From NCBI RefSeq assembly GCF_000346485.2, contig NZ_KQ976354.1, positions 5,465,588 to 5,516,446 of the forward strand: DNA of 50,859 bases, read 5' to 3'. Origin of the DNA: Scytonema hofmannii PCC 7110. Its GTDB lineage: Bacteria; Cyanobacteriota; Cyanobacteriia; Cyanobacteriales; Nostocaceae. Below, one piece after another: positions 35,186-43,416 of the stretch; position 1 is the stretch's first letter, and the number at the start of each line of letters is the position of its first letter. The notes under the pieces are model-generated. The model was given only the letters and a program-made list of their open reading frames with translations. It ran no database searches and had not been told where the DNA came from. Made by a program: the position numbers and the translations under genes.

Positions 35186-35836
35186 ATGGCTCAAATCAAG
35201 CTTGCGTATCCCAAAATTCCTGACAGTAAAAACTGCCCTTTCAAGCAATGCATCGCTTTTGAGAAGTATGATGGCACGAATCTACACTGGGTTTGGGATT
35301 CCGAACTGGGCTGGTATGCCTTCGGTACAAGACGTGACAGATTTGACTTAGACGAAATGGGTATTACAGATTTTAATAACACTCATCCCGGTTTAGAAGA
35401 AGCACCTAGCATTTTTATGAGAGACTTTGCAAATTTACTCTCCACTATTTTCCACAAAAATCCAGATTATCATTGCCCAGAGATTGCTGTTTTTACTGAG
35501 TTTTTTGGAGCTTCATCATTTGCAGGAATGCACAAAAAGGAAGATTTAAAACAACTTGTCCTGTTTGATGTACAAACCGATAAAGGCATTATTGATCCAG
35601 AAAAATTTGTTAAAGATTTCAAGGAATTAAACATTGCAAAAGTTGTTTATCGAGGCAAACTAACTGGCAAATTCATTGATGATGTTCGTGAAGGAAAGTT
35701 CAATGTAGCTGAAGGTGTTATCTGTAAAGGAGGTAAAAATAATGACAATTTATGGATGGTGAAGATTAAGACAAATGCTTACATGAAAAGACTTCAAGAA
35801 GTTTTTAAAGACAATTGGAACAATTACTGGGAATAA
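35186..35836 (+). CDS. Minimal RNA ligase (Rnl2-like nucleotidyltransferase)
   Basis: A 216-residue protein with the covalent nucleotidyltransferase motifs: motif I FEKYDGTN with nucleophile K27, a motif III-like VFTEFFG, motif IV AEGVICKGG (about 173-181) and motif V LWMVKIKTN (about 189-197). These identify an ATP-dependent RNA ligase of the T4 Rnl2/Rnl-like type that seals RNA ends by way of ligase-AMP. It is much shorter than T4 Rnl2 and seems to lack the C-terminal domain. There is no partner kinase/phosphatase or RtcB gene beside it. It may have come from a phage. The ATG at 35186 has no strong ribosome site. Confidence 0.85.
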   Translation: MAQIKLAYPKIPDSKNCPFKQCIAFEKYDGTNLHWVWDSELGWYAFGTRRDRFDLDEMGITDFNNTHPGLEEAPSIFMRDFANLLSTIFHKNPDYHCPEIAVFTEFFGASSFAGMHKKEDLKQLVLFDVQTDKGIIDPEKFVKDFKELNIAKVVYRGKLTGKFIDDVREGKFNVAEGVICKGGKNNDNLWMVKIKTNAYMKRLQEVFKDNWNNYWE

Positions 35837-35877
35837 TTACAATATTTTTTCAATATTAACCGCTCATCGGTCACTGG

Positions 35878-36543
35878 TCACTGGTCACTGTTAAAAGAAT
35901 TGGCAAAGATAGCAGCTTGAGTTCTATCCCGTAAATTTAACCGACTTAGAATGCTTGTAACGTGATTTTTTACAGTTCTTTCTGAAATGTAGAGAGACTC
36001 AGCTATTTCCCTATTATTGGCACCAATAGCAATTAAATGCAAAACTTCTCTTTCTCTAGGAGTTAATTCAGCAAATTCAGGCGGAGGACTTGGAGGTTTA
36101 GGTGTTGGAAATTCTTGTAAAGGAGTGAAAACTTTTTCAAATAGCCCTGGACCTAAATGAGTATGTCCCAAATAAACCGAACGGATTGCATTTGCTAATG
36201 GTTCTAAAGGAGTGTCTTTTAATAAATAACCTCTTGCTCCAAAACGCATAGCTTGAGCTACATATTCATCATCATCAAATGTTGTTAATACTAAGACTTT
36301 TACAAGAGGAAACCGCTGACAAATCACCTGAGTTGCTGCTACACCATCCATCACAGGCATGCGAATATCCATCAACACCAAATCTGGTTTTTGAGAACTA
36401 TTATCAAACATCTCAACAAACGCGATCGCACTTTCACCATCTTCAGCCTCACCCACAATTTGAAAATCAGGTTTTAACTCCAACAAGCTTTTTAAACCTT
36501 GGCGAATAATGATTTGGTCATCTACGAGTAACAGGCGAATCAT
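35878..36543 (-). CDS. NarL/LuxR-family response regulator
   Basis: A 221-residue two-domain regulator. The receiver domain (1-120) has the acidic pocket D8-D9, phosphoacceptor D59 in LVLMDIRMPVMDG, and the lysine in YLLKDTPLEPL. The LuxR-type HTH is at about 150-215 (LTPREREVLHLIAIGANNRE, ISERTVKNHVTSILSRL). It follows the sensor kinase gene after about 160 bp of tandem-repeat DNA and is surely its partner. Targets are unknown. STRR heptamers (CAGTGAC) overlap the 3' end. Confidence 0.92.
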   Translation of the reverse strand: MIRLLLVDDQIIIRQGLKSLLELKPDFQIVGEAEDGESAIAFVEMFDNSSQKPDLVLMDIRMPVMDGVAATQVICQRFPLVKVLVLTTFDDDEYVAQAMRFGARGYLLKDTPLEPLANAIRSVYLGHTHLGPGLFEKVFTPLQEFPTPKPPSPPPEFAELTPREREVLHLIAIGANNREIAESLYISERTVKNHVTSILSRLNLRDRTQAAIFANSFNSDQ

Positions 36544-36596
36544 TGGATTTTGGATTTTGGATTTTGGATTTTGGATTTTAGATTTTGGATTTTAAA
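36543..36596. repeat. Short tandem repeat, GGATTTT units
   Basis: About seven tandem (T)GGATTTT heptamers directly precede the response regulator start codon and may include its ribosome-binding region. Confidence 0.85.
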
Positions 36597-36704
36597 TGGG
36601 AACTGGGTATGAGGTACGAAGTATTGTGAAAATTCATTAAATTTCCATTCCCCATTGCCCCTTATCCCCAGAGGGGGCCCGAGTTCCCCACTCCCCATTC
36701 CCCA

Positions 36705-38090
36705 TTAATAAGGTAATAAAGCCGTTATACAGCAACCTTCGCCCGGTTTGCTATCAATATGAAATTGACCTCCTAAAGCCAGTGTTCGTTCTCGCATTCC
36801 CTGTAGACCAAATCCAGTTGTGTTTTGGTGCGGGTTAAAACCCTTACCATTATCAGAAATCTCCAAACTTAGTAAATTCACGGTTACTTGTATATTAATT
36901 TTGACATGAGTAGCATTGCTGTGTTTTGCGGTATTTGTCAGGGCTTCTTGAATAATACGATAGCTTGCTGTACAAACTTCAGCAGGTAAAGATTGAGATA
37001 AGTTAAAGATACAGTTTGGAGTAATCCCAGTTCGACGCTGAAAATCTACAAGTAAAACTGTCAGTGCAGACTCTAAAGATTTTCCATACAGAGGCTCGCA
37101 GCGCAATGTAGCAACAGACATCCGTACTTCTTTGAGAGCATTGCTACCAAGTTGTTTTGCTTCTAACAAAAAAGTTTTGGCTTTCTCTAGATTTGATTGT
37201 AGAAATACCAAAGCATTCTCTAATTGGATACTCTGCGCCGTAAGTGAGTGACCTAGTGAATCGTGAATTTCACGAGCAATACGGTTGCGTTCCTGTAGAG
37301 TTGCCTGATCTTCTATGCGAAGAGCATATTCCCGAAGTTTTTGGTGAGCCTTAGCTAACTTTTCCCGGCTTTGGCGTTCTGCTAGCAAGGCATTAATTAA
37401 TAGTAACACAAAAACCAACACCAAGCCAAACATTAACCCTGAATTTAGTACCAGATGCCAGATTAACGTTCTAAAATGTTCATTGGGTATTGATTTTTGT
37501 ATCAAAGCTGCTACAGGCGGTAGTTTGGGGACTGGTGCTCGTACAACATACATATTCCGTAATGGTAGCAACCAAGTAAAAACAAAAGATAGAAAAGCGA
37601 GACCTGCTACCAGCAAGCGTCCGCTTAGTTTAAAAAGCAAGCAACTGCGAATGACGAGAATTAACGCAAGTGCAGGTGAAATACCCATGAATCGACTACT
37701 CATCATAATTGCTAAAAAAATCAGTCCAAACTCAACCCCTGTATAAAGTATTTTTATAATTAAGGATTTAGCAGTTGGTAACCACAAACCTACTATTCCA
37801 AAGCTAGCAATACATAAAAATAATGGCAGTCGATCTTGAGAAGAAATGTGAGGAGGTAGAAATGCTGGATGTGGAACTTCTACTAAGGGGAACTCGACCA
37901 GAAGCGCAATGCCTAAAAGTATCCACTCAAGATAAAGTAGTAAGCGAAAGGGATGAGGCTTGGGCTGAATCAGAGGTCGCACGACAGCAGTTATAGTTTT
38001 TTTCACTCTACAAGACAAGGTTTGGTAGTATAGAAATTTTATTTGATTTTTGAAACATATGTAGTAAGTAGAGCATCGGGCATTAGACAT
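36705..38090 (-). CDS. NarL-type membrane sensor histidine kinase
   Basis: Up to 461 residues; a GTG at 38006 (VKKTITAV) may be the true start, giving 433. Several membrane helices follow (LYLEWILLGIALLVEF, LFLCIASFGIVGLWL, ILYTGVEFGLIFLAIMM, LLVAGLAFLSFVFTWLL, SGLMFGLVLVFVLLLINALL). The HisKA_3 dimerisation domain has ERNRIAREIHDSLGHS with phospho-acceptor H276, and the HATPase domain has ISDNGKGFNPHQNTTGFGLQ (N and G boxes). There is no periplasmic sensor domain; sensing probably occurs in the membrane part. It pairs with the NarL-type regulator downstream. Confidence 0.9.
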   Translation of the reverse strand: MSNARCSTYYICFKNQIKFLYYQTLSCRVKKTITAVVRPLIQPKPHPFRLLLYLEWILLGIALLVEFPLVEVPHPAFLPPHISSQDRLPLFLCIASFGIVGLWLPTAKSLIIKILYTGVEFGLIFLAIMMSSRFMGISPALALILVIRSCLLFKLSGRLLVAGLAFLSFVFTWLLPLRNMYVVRAPVPKLPPVAALIQKSIPNEHFRTLIWHLVLNSGLMFGLVLVFVLLLINALLAERQSREKLAKAHQKLREYALRIEDQATLQERNRIAREIHDSLGHSLTAQSIQLENALVFLQSNLEKAKTFLLEAKQLGSNALKEVRMSVATLRCEPLYGKSLESALTVLLVDFQRRTGITPNCIFNLSQSLPAEVCTASYRIIQEALTNTAKHSNATHVKINIQVTVNLLSLEISDNGKGFNPHQNTTGFGLQGMRERTLALGGQFHIDSKPGEGCCITALLPY

Positions 38091-38732
38091 AGTAAGAAAT
38101 AATTTATTGCCTCTTGCCCATTTTTATACGTCCTGGTGCAATTCTGCATAGGTTCGTAAAAATCCGAAAATACGTAGGTTGGGTTGAGGAACGAAACCCA
38201 ACATTTACCAAAATAAGGAAGAAGGAAGAGGAAAGAGGGAAGAAGGTTGGGATTTTCGTTTATATCTCAAAGTCTAACTCTCTTTCTTCTGACAAATGGG
38301 TCAAAAGCCCCTCAATTTATTGATGGATTCATAAAGGTTTTTCACTCTGAAAATCCCCTCAATTTATTGATGGGGATACAACGCACGGTCTTCCTTCTTT
38401 CTCCTTACGAGCGTTAAAGGCATTTGTTGAGTTTCTCCAAGAGTTTTCCCAACCCACAAAAATTCGATAGCCCTTGTAGTATTGCATCCTGGTGTACGCA
38501 GTTCATGATGGCTACTTAAAATTTTTTATGAGTTATTTAGGATTTTCATAGAGACATTATTCCTATTTTGGCAATCTTAAGGTAGGACTTAAGTACCAGT
38601 TAAAGTTAGTACTTTCGGTTTATTCCTCTTCAGGAATTTTGTTCCATGTAGAATGCGATCGCAAATGTTTAAAGTTAGTTGGTGGTTAATGGTTAACTAT
38701 TAACCACTAACTACTAATTATCCTCAAATTTT
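38091..38732. other. Repeat-rich gene-free region upstream of the secreted protein gene
   Basis: Contains an inverted repeat of the CGTAGGTTGGGTTGAGG...ACGAAACCCAACA type (38173-38203), two bulged hairpins of IS200/IS605 style (38308-38326 and 38355-38375), a GCGATCGC site near 38655 and GGTTAGTGG-type short repeats (about 38675-38720). No gene is supported. Confidence 0.6.
38308..38375. repeat. Pair of CCCCTCAATTTATTGATGG hairpins 47 bp apart
   Basis: The second copy (38355-38375) is complete: CCCC-TCAAT-TT-ATTGA with a bulged T before GGGG. The first (38308-38326) is the same but lacks the last GG. The bulged-stem form recalls IS200/IS605 end hairpins, so this may be a tiny non-autonomous derivative. 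Confidence 0.6.
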
Positions 38733-39197
38733 ATGAAACCTCAACTCATATCGATACTGATTGTTACATCAATTTTGGCGATCGCATTTGGAGAGGCAAA
38801 AATCCTTGCTCAAACTTCTAACGAATTGGGAACGCTGAAAGTTAAACCTCACGTTCAAGCCGTTTCACAAAGAGAACCTTTTCCTAACATCAAAGATGTT
38901 AACCTTACTGATGAACAAAAAAAGCAAATTTGGCAAATTCGGCAAGAAATATTGCCCCAAGTTTCAAAACTGATACCTCAGCCACAATTAACAGAAGAAC
39001 AAAAAAATCAACTCCAATCCGGTCAACCCGTACAAATCACTTTGCAAGGGCCAACGCCCGAACAAAAAGCTAAATTGCAAGAACTTATGCAGTTGTATAT
39101 GCAAAAAATAGAAGCAGTTCTTACTTCCGAGCAAAGGCAAAAGTTTCGTGAGAATGAGAAAGATTTAGTTTTGTTTGAACAACGTGTCAATTGGTAG
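38733..39197 (+). CDS. Secreted Spy/CpxP-like hypothetical protein
   Basis: A 154-residue protein with a signal peptide (hydrophobic residues 4-20, likely cleaved after KILAQ at about 27). The mature part is Gln/Lys-rich and helical with two repeats of the form LTDEQKKQIWQIRQEI and LTEEQKNQLQ, and later LTSEQRQKFRENEK. The LTxEQxxxF/L helices recall the LTxxQ motifs of Spy/CpxP periplasmic chaperones, though the length and order differ. It lies 88 bp upstream of the SLH protein on the same strand and may share its promoter. The function is inferred only. Confidence 0.65.
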   Translation: MKPQLISILIVTSILAIAFGEAKILAQTSNELGTLKVKPHVQAVSQREPFPNIKDVNLTDEQKKQIWQIRQEILPQVSKLIPQPQLTEEQKNQLQSGQPVQITLQGPTPEQKAKLQELMQLYMQKIEAVLTSEQRQKFRENEKDLVLFEQRVNW

Positions 39198-39285
39198 AAA
39201 TGCCCTATATCGTCAGAGGGATAAATTAATGAAGTAATTTCATTAATATTACTAGTAAAGAGAGATGTATTCGGGGGCATGACTA

Positions 39286-40233
39286 ATGAATTGGTTCCTT
39301 CGGTTATTTTTACCACTTGTATCTTTGCCAACTTTATGCTTACTCTTACTGTCTGATGTACCACAAGAAACTTACGCTCAAAATTCAGCACAAGCAATTT
39401 TTCCTGATGTAAAGCCCAATTATTGGGCGCAGCCATTTATTCAGGGGCTAGCAGAGAAAAAAATAGTGGCTGGGTATCCTGATGGCACATTTAGACCCGA
39501 ACGAGCAGTTAACCGTGATGAGTTTGCTGCCATGATTGATAAAGCTTTTAATCGACCACCAGTTCGGGAAATATCTAGCGGTGCAGCTTATAAAGATGTT
39601 CCGGAAGGTTATTGGGCTGCTCCTGCTATCGAAGACGCTTACGAACAAGGATTGATGACGGGTTATCCTAATGGTGTTTTTCGTCCCAATCAAAATGTTT
39701 CCAAAGTTGATGCAATAGCCGCTTTATCAAAAGTGGTAAATCCAACTTCTACAACTGCACAAACAACGAGTTCACCAGTTGCTACCGCACCAGCAACGAC
39801 TCAACAAGCAAGAAAAACAACGAGGAAGTTTGCACTTTTGCCGTTGGCGATGACTTCCTTAATGCAGCCATTATTAGTGGCAAAAGCTAATGCAGCTAAT
39901 GTCGCTTCAGCACAACAGGTTGGTACGGGTGAAGATCCAAAAACAGGCGATCGCACGGCCAATTCTAACCGTCCTGACTCATATGCTGTTACAAATTTAT
40001 ACACGGATGCAGGTGAAATTCCTCAGGACAAAGTAGATGAGGTTGCAAAAGCAACAAGAGCAAATCTTGTTGTGAATTATCCAGAACGTAACGTTCTGAA
40101 CCCCAGAAAAACCTTATCTCGTGGCGAGATGAGTGCCTTAGTTTACCAAGCAATGGTAGCGCAGGGAAGAATGGAGGCAGTGGCGGTTAATACACCTGCT
40201 TACCAGTATATTGTGCGTCCTGAAAATAGATAA
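39286..40233 (+). CDS. Secreted SLH-domain protein
   Basis: A 315-residue exported protein. The signal peptide is about 1-31 (LPLVSLPTLCLLLLS, cleavage near TYAQN). Two clear SLH repeats follow: FPDVKPNYWAQPFIQGLAEK through YPDGTFRPERAVNRDEFAAM, and YKDVPEGYWAAPAIEDAYEQ through YPNGVFRPNQNVSKVDAIAA. A low-complexity Thr/Ala/Gln linker comes next, and a diverged third repeat lies near the C-terminus (VVNYPERNVLNPRKTLSRGE). SLH domains bind pyruvylated cell-wall polymers or peptidoglycan, so it probably sits at the envelope. There is no porin barrel, unlike larger cyanobacterial SLH porins. Confidence 0.88.
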   Translation: MNWFLRLFLPLVSLPTLCLLLLSDVPQETYAQNSAQAIFPDVKPNYWAQPFIQGLAEKKIVAGYPDGTFRPERAVNRDEFAAMIDKAFNRPPVREISSGAAYKDVPEGYWAAPAIEDAYEQGLMTGYPNGVFRPNQNVSKVDAIAALSKVVNPTSTTAQTTSSPVATAPATTQQARKTTRKFALLPLAMTSLMQPLLVAKANAANVASAQQVGTGEDPKTGDRTANSNRPDSYAVTNLYTDAGEIPQDKVDEVAKATRANLVVNYPERNVLNPRKTLSRGEMSALVYQAMVAQGRMEAVAVNTPAYQYIVRPENR

Positions 40234-40239
40234 TATATA

Positions 40240-40264
40240 GACAGTGACCAGTGACCAGTGACCA
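40240..40264. repeat. STRR heptamers CCAGTGA
   Basis: CAGTGACCAGTGACCAGTGA, just after the SLH protein stop codon; the same heptamer occurs near 22930, 32845 and 35870. Confidence 0.85.
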
Positions 40265-40286
40265 ATTAATGGTTACCACCCCGGTT

Positions 40287-40319
40287 AGATCCCCGACTTC
40301 TTGAAGAAGTCGGGGATCT
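40287..40319. repeat. Dispersed palindrome, AGATCCCCGACTTCT family
   Basis: AGATCCCCGACTTCTT...AAGAAGTCGGGGATCT, 33 bp, 47 bp upstream of the GTPase start. It is the third copy of this unit in the window. Confidence 0.9.
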
Positions 40320-40366
40320 GGAAGTCTCTCGAAATTCCTCTCAATCCCCAGTCCCCATTTTGCCCA

Positions 40367-41692
40367 ATGACTGAGCAAAGCGATACTGACTTGCCATCTA
40401 CTGATTCTCAACCATCCAGTGAGCCGACTCCAGAGAAGAATCTCAAATCAGGTGAAACTTCACTGACAAATTCTGCTGCTGCTATCTGGAATCAAGCAAC
40501 AACGCGTTTTCTGAAACTTCTACCTGTAGACCAACTGGCTCAGACATTGGTTAAATGGTTTAGTGTCAGTGAAAGTCAAGTCGCGGAAATTTTAGAGAGA
40601 GTTCGAGCAGAACTACCCACAACTGAAGCTTTATTGATAGGGAAACCCCAAGCGGGGAAAAGTTCAATTGTGCGGGGATTGACAGGAGTTTCTGCGGAAA
40701 TTGTTGGTCAGGGATTTCGCCCTCACACACAACACACCGAACGTTACGCTTATCCTTCTAACGATCTGCCATTGCTAATTTTTACAGATACTGTGGGACT
40801 TGGAGATGTAAGTCAGGAGACTGAGGCGATCGTTCAGGAACTGCTTGGGGATTTGCAACAGCAGAATCATCGTGCAAGATCTCTGATTCTAACAGTGAAA
40901 ATTAATGATTTCGCAACGGATACGATGCGCGACATTGCTCGGGAACTGCGTCAAAAGCATCCAGAAATTCCCTGTTTGCTAGCGGTAACCTGCTTGCATG
41001 AAGTTTATCCTCCCGATACGGAGGATCATCCGGGGTATCCACCGGAGTACGAAGAGGTTAATAGACCATTTACCGCCATACAAGAAGCTTTTGCAGGGTT
41101 GTACGATCGCGCTGTCTTGATTGATTTTACTTTGGAAGAAGATGGTTACACGCCAGTCTTCTACGGTTTGGAAGCTTTCAGGGATACACTTGCAGACTTG
41201 CTTCCAGAAGCAGAAGCCCGTGCAATCCATCAGTTATTAGATGAGGACACGGGAAAAGAAATTGGTAATATTTACCGGGATACCGGACGACGCTATATTT
41301 TAGTCTTTTCTGTCATGACAGCGGCGATCGCCGTCGTACCGTTACCATTTGCTACCTTACCAGTACTGACAGCCTTACAAGTATCAATGGTAGGTTTACT
41401 AGGCAAATTATACGGACAAACCTTAAGCCCATCACAAGCCGGGGGAATTGTCAGTACAATTGCCAGTGGTTTTTTAGCGCGGGCAATTGGTCGTGAGTTA
41501 ATCAAATTTATACCAGGTTTTGGCAGCGTCATAGCTGCTTCTTGGGCAGCTGCGTACACTTGGGCGTTAGGTGAAGGCGCTTGCGTTTACTTTGGTGATT
41601 TGATGGGGGGCAAAAAACCCGATCCACAAAAAATCCAGTCAGTTATGCAACAAGCATTTCAGGAAGCAAAAGATCGATTTAAGGCAAAGTAA
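40367..41692 (+). CDS. Membrane-associated GTPase with DUF697-like tail
   Basis: A 441-residue P-loop GTPase. The ATG at 40367 is preferred; an upstream ATG at 40301 lies within the dispersed palindrome. The P-loop is LIGKPQAGKSSIVRGLTG (about residues 89-106). Switch II/G3 is FTDTVGLGD, and the region LAVTCLHEVYP takes the place of the NKxD motif. The C-terminal half has hydrophobic helices (ILVFSVMTAAIAVVPLPFAT, VLTALQVSMVGLLGKLYGQ, GSVIAASWAAAYTWALGEG), as in DUF697/YcjF-type proteins. It probably works at the inner face of a membrane. Fragments of a second copy of this gene lie at 42811-42860 and 47223-47262. Confidence 0.83.
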   Translation: MTEQSDTDLPSTDSQPSSEPTPEKNLKSGETSLTNSAAAIWNQATTRFLKLLPVDQLAQTLVKWFSVSESQVAEILERVRAELPTTEALLIGKPQAGKSSIVRGLTGVSAEIVGQGFRPHTQHTERYAYPSNDLPLLIFTDTVGLGDVSQETEAIVQELLGDLQQQNHRARSLILTVKINDFATDTMRDIARELRQKHPEIPCLLAVTCLHEVYPPDTEDHPGYPPEYEEVNRPFTAIQEAFAGLYDRAVLIDFTLEEDGYTPVFYGLEAFRDTLADLLPEAEARAIHQLLDEDTGKEIGNIYRDTGRRYILVFSVMTAAIAVVPLPFATLPVLTALQVSMVGLLGKLYGQTLSPSQAGGIVSTIASGFLARAIGRELIKFIPGFGSVIAASWAAAYTWALGEGACVYFGDLMGGKKPDPQKIQSVMQQAFQEAKDRFKAK

Positions 41693-41757
41693 GCAAATTA
41701 GCAGAATTATACCAAAAACAGTTTAGAACCTAACTTTTCAAAAATTATCAAAACCTC

Positions 41758-41785
41758 GTAGGGGCGCAAGGCATTGCGCCCCTAC
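41758..41785. repeat. GTAGGGGCGCAA...GCGCCCCTAC palindrome
   Basis: A second copy of the family at 24329-24357. It lies between the GTPase stop and the PIN toxin's stop, which converge. Confidence 0.85.
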
Positions 41786-41849
41786 AAATGCTATCAAACC
41801 ATTCCGAAAAAGAATAGTTGCTCGCCTTTTACAGTACAATAGTGCAATA

Positions 41850-42278
41850 CTATGAAAATTTCTCTTCCCAAGGATTAATAATAAAAATTCCACAGTTGGC
41901 AAAGTCAACAACATTACGAGTTGCTATGGCAGCGTTATGAGAGTAACAAATAGCAGCAATTTGGGCATCAGCTTGAGATATGGGCATTCCACTGAGTCGT
42001 CTTTGGGCTGAAATATTAGCAAAAGCGACAGCAGCAGATTCATCAAATGCAAGAACACGTCCTGCGAAGTCTTCTGCAAACATTAAAGTAGCAGCTTGGT
42101 AAAGTTGATATTTACGCTTTCCTTCTGGTAGTATGGCGATGCCATAAAGTATTTCAGCTTGTGTAATTGTTGTAGTAAACAAACTTGTTACAGGTTGTTG
42201 AGATGCCCAGTTGCGGACTATTGTAGAGCCTTGGGGTTTGATTAACTCTGACAATACATTAGTATCAAGAACAATCAT
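41850..42278 (-). CDS. PIN-domain toxin (VapC/FitB-like)
   Basis: A 142-residue PIN nuclease. The first acidic site is MIVLDTNVLSELIKP (D5), the second lies in TTTITQAEILYGIAILP (Glu), and the third and fourth are in MPISQADAQIAAICYSHNAA and TRNVVDF. All are in the expected order and the length is normal, so the RNase looks intact. It overlaps the antitoxin stop by 4 bp (shared ATGA-type junction), typical of a coupled module. PIN toxins of this group cut tRNA or other RNA. Confidence 0.92.
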   Translation of the reverse strand: MIVLDTNVLSELIKPQGSTIVRNWASQQPVTSLFTTTITQAEILYGIAILPEGKRKYQLYQAATLMFAEDFAGRVLAFDESAAVAFANISAQRRLSGMPISQADAQIAAICYSHNAAIATRNVVDFANCGIFIINPWEEKFS

Positions 42279-42520
42279 TCAAAAATAGGTGAAGAACGCA
42301 TGGGTTCTCTAGGAATTTCTTCTATTTCAAAATCTCCTAAATGAGCAAAGCGTTTTTCTATCATATTTACAATATTCGCAGATGGTTTTTGATTTTCGCA
42401 TAAAGCCTGACTGAGAATTTCTTTTACTTCTTCTTCTAGGGAACGACTATTTTTTAAAGCTCGTTCTTGTAGAAGATTCTTTATATTGTCATCAATGTTA
42501 TAAATGGTAATATTTGTCAT
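42275..42520 (-). CDS. FitA-like ribbon-helix-helix antitoxin
   Basis: An 81-residue protein starting MTNITIYNIDDNIKNLLQER, followed by LKNSRSLEEEVKEILSQAL. This is the ribbon-helix-helix DNA-binding fold of FitA/VapB antitoxins (residues 1-40). The tail (FEIEEIPREPMRSSPIFE) is acidic and would cover the PIN active site. It is first in the operon and probably represses it. The partner toxin is immediately downstream, overlapping by 4 bp. Confidence 0.9.
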   Translation of the reverse strand: MTNITIYNIDDNIKNLLQERALKNSRSLEEEVKEILSQALCENQKPSANIVNMIEKRFAHLGDFEIEEIPREPMRSSPIFE

Positions 42521-42951
42521 AATGAAAATGTATTGTGAAACGAAGAATTAAGATAAATACTACAAAATTTCAAATTTTACTCATTCGATTCCGACCAGAT
42601 GACCATATAGAAATATGAGTACTTTATTAAGTCTGTGATTTTTTCAAGAGTGCGATCTATATTAAAAATAACAATTATAATAATAATATCACTTAGAGTT
42701 ACTATCTGCAAGCAGTACGTACTAAATTATAGTTACTAGTTGAAGGTATTGGCATTTACTTTCATAATTGGATTGAAGAGAAAAAATGTCCCATTAGAAA
42801 CTTATATCATTTATGCAACAAGTGTTTCAGGAACCTAAAGACTGTGTTTAAGGCAAAGTAGCTCTAAAGAAGTTTGGTGTGAGACGGGCAAGTGAATTCA
42901 CTATCATTGAACAACGCTATAATTTGCTTGAGGTCAAAAAGTAGAAACAGT
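42521..42951. other. AT-rich gene-free stretch with a GTPase gene fragment
   Basis: No credible ORF. The FitA promoter should lie in 42521-42620. At 42811-42860 is a fragment of the 3' end of a GTPase paralogue. Confidence 0.5.
42811..42860 (+). pseudogene. 3'-end fragment of a GTPase-gene paralogue
   Basis: TTATGCAACAAG...TTTCAGGAA...TTTAAGGCAAAGTA aligns with the last 50 bp of the GTPase gene (about 41643-41692), with 42 of 50 positions the same. It corresponds to the VMQQAFQEAKDRFKAK tail and carries a frame disruption. Confidence 0.75.
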
Positions 42952-43153
42952 ATGTCTAGCCTTGAACAAATTGAAGCAGCTATTCTATCCCTTCTACAAG
43001 ATGAATTTCAGCGACTAAGGCAGTGGTTTTTTGACTTGGATTATCAACGTTGGGATGAGCAACTCGAGCAAGACATTGCAGACGGTAAGTTGGAAGCTTT
43101 AGCCTCCGAAGCGATCGCGCTCATTTAAAGCAGGGCAATGTCGTGAAATCTGA
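42952..43153 (+). pseudogene. Antitoxin gene with a C-terminal frameshift
   Basis: From ATG 42952 the frame reads MSSLEQIEAAILSLLQDEFQ, then RLRQWFFDLDYQRWDEQLEQ and DIADGKLEALASEAIALI, then stops at 43126-43128. In the +1 frame the text continues SFKAGQCREI and ends in TGA at 43151-43153, which overlaps the ATG of the next gene (TGATG). That ending is what this antitoxin class shows, so a one-base insertion (or two-base loss) occurred at the HIP1-like site at 43111-43120. The truncated 58-residue product may still bind its toxin. Confidence 0.65.
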
Positions 43154-43416
43154 TGCATTACACAACGCGAAGATTTTGTTCGTGCTATGAGGCTCTCCCT
43201 GAAAACGTACAGGAAATAGCAGATCGATGCTATGAACTATTGAAAGCCGATCCGTCTCATCCATCGTTGCACTTCAAAAAGATTGGAAAAAAGTATTGGT
43301 CAATTCGGGCAGGGCTAGATTATTGGGCTAATGGTGTTGAGGTGGAAGGTGGCATTTCATGGTTTTGGATCGGGACTCATGCAGAGTACGATAGGTTAAT
43401 TGGGGAGTATAGTTAA
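43153..43416 (+). CDS. ParE/RelE-like toxin
   Basis: An 87-residue protein. HYTTRRFCSCYEALPENVQE is followed by CYELLKADPSHPSLHFKKIG and WFWIGTHAEYDRLIGEY, the pattern of small RelE-superfamily toxins (basic residues in the middle, an H-x2-YD end). The ATG at 43153 overlaps the displaced antitoxin stop codon (TGATG), supporting this start and translational coupling. If the antitoxin frameshift abolishes coupling, the toxin may be poorly made. Toxicity is unproven. Confidence 0.75.
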   Translation: MHYTTRRFCSCYEALPENVQEIADRCYELLKADPSHPSLHFKKIGKKYWSIRAGLDYWANGVEVEGGISWFWIGTHAEYDRLIGEYS

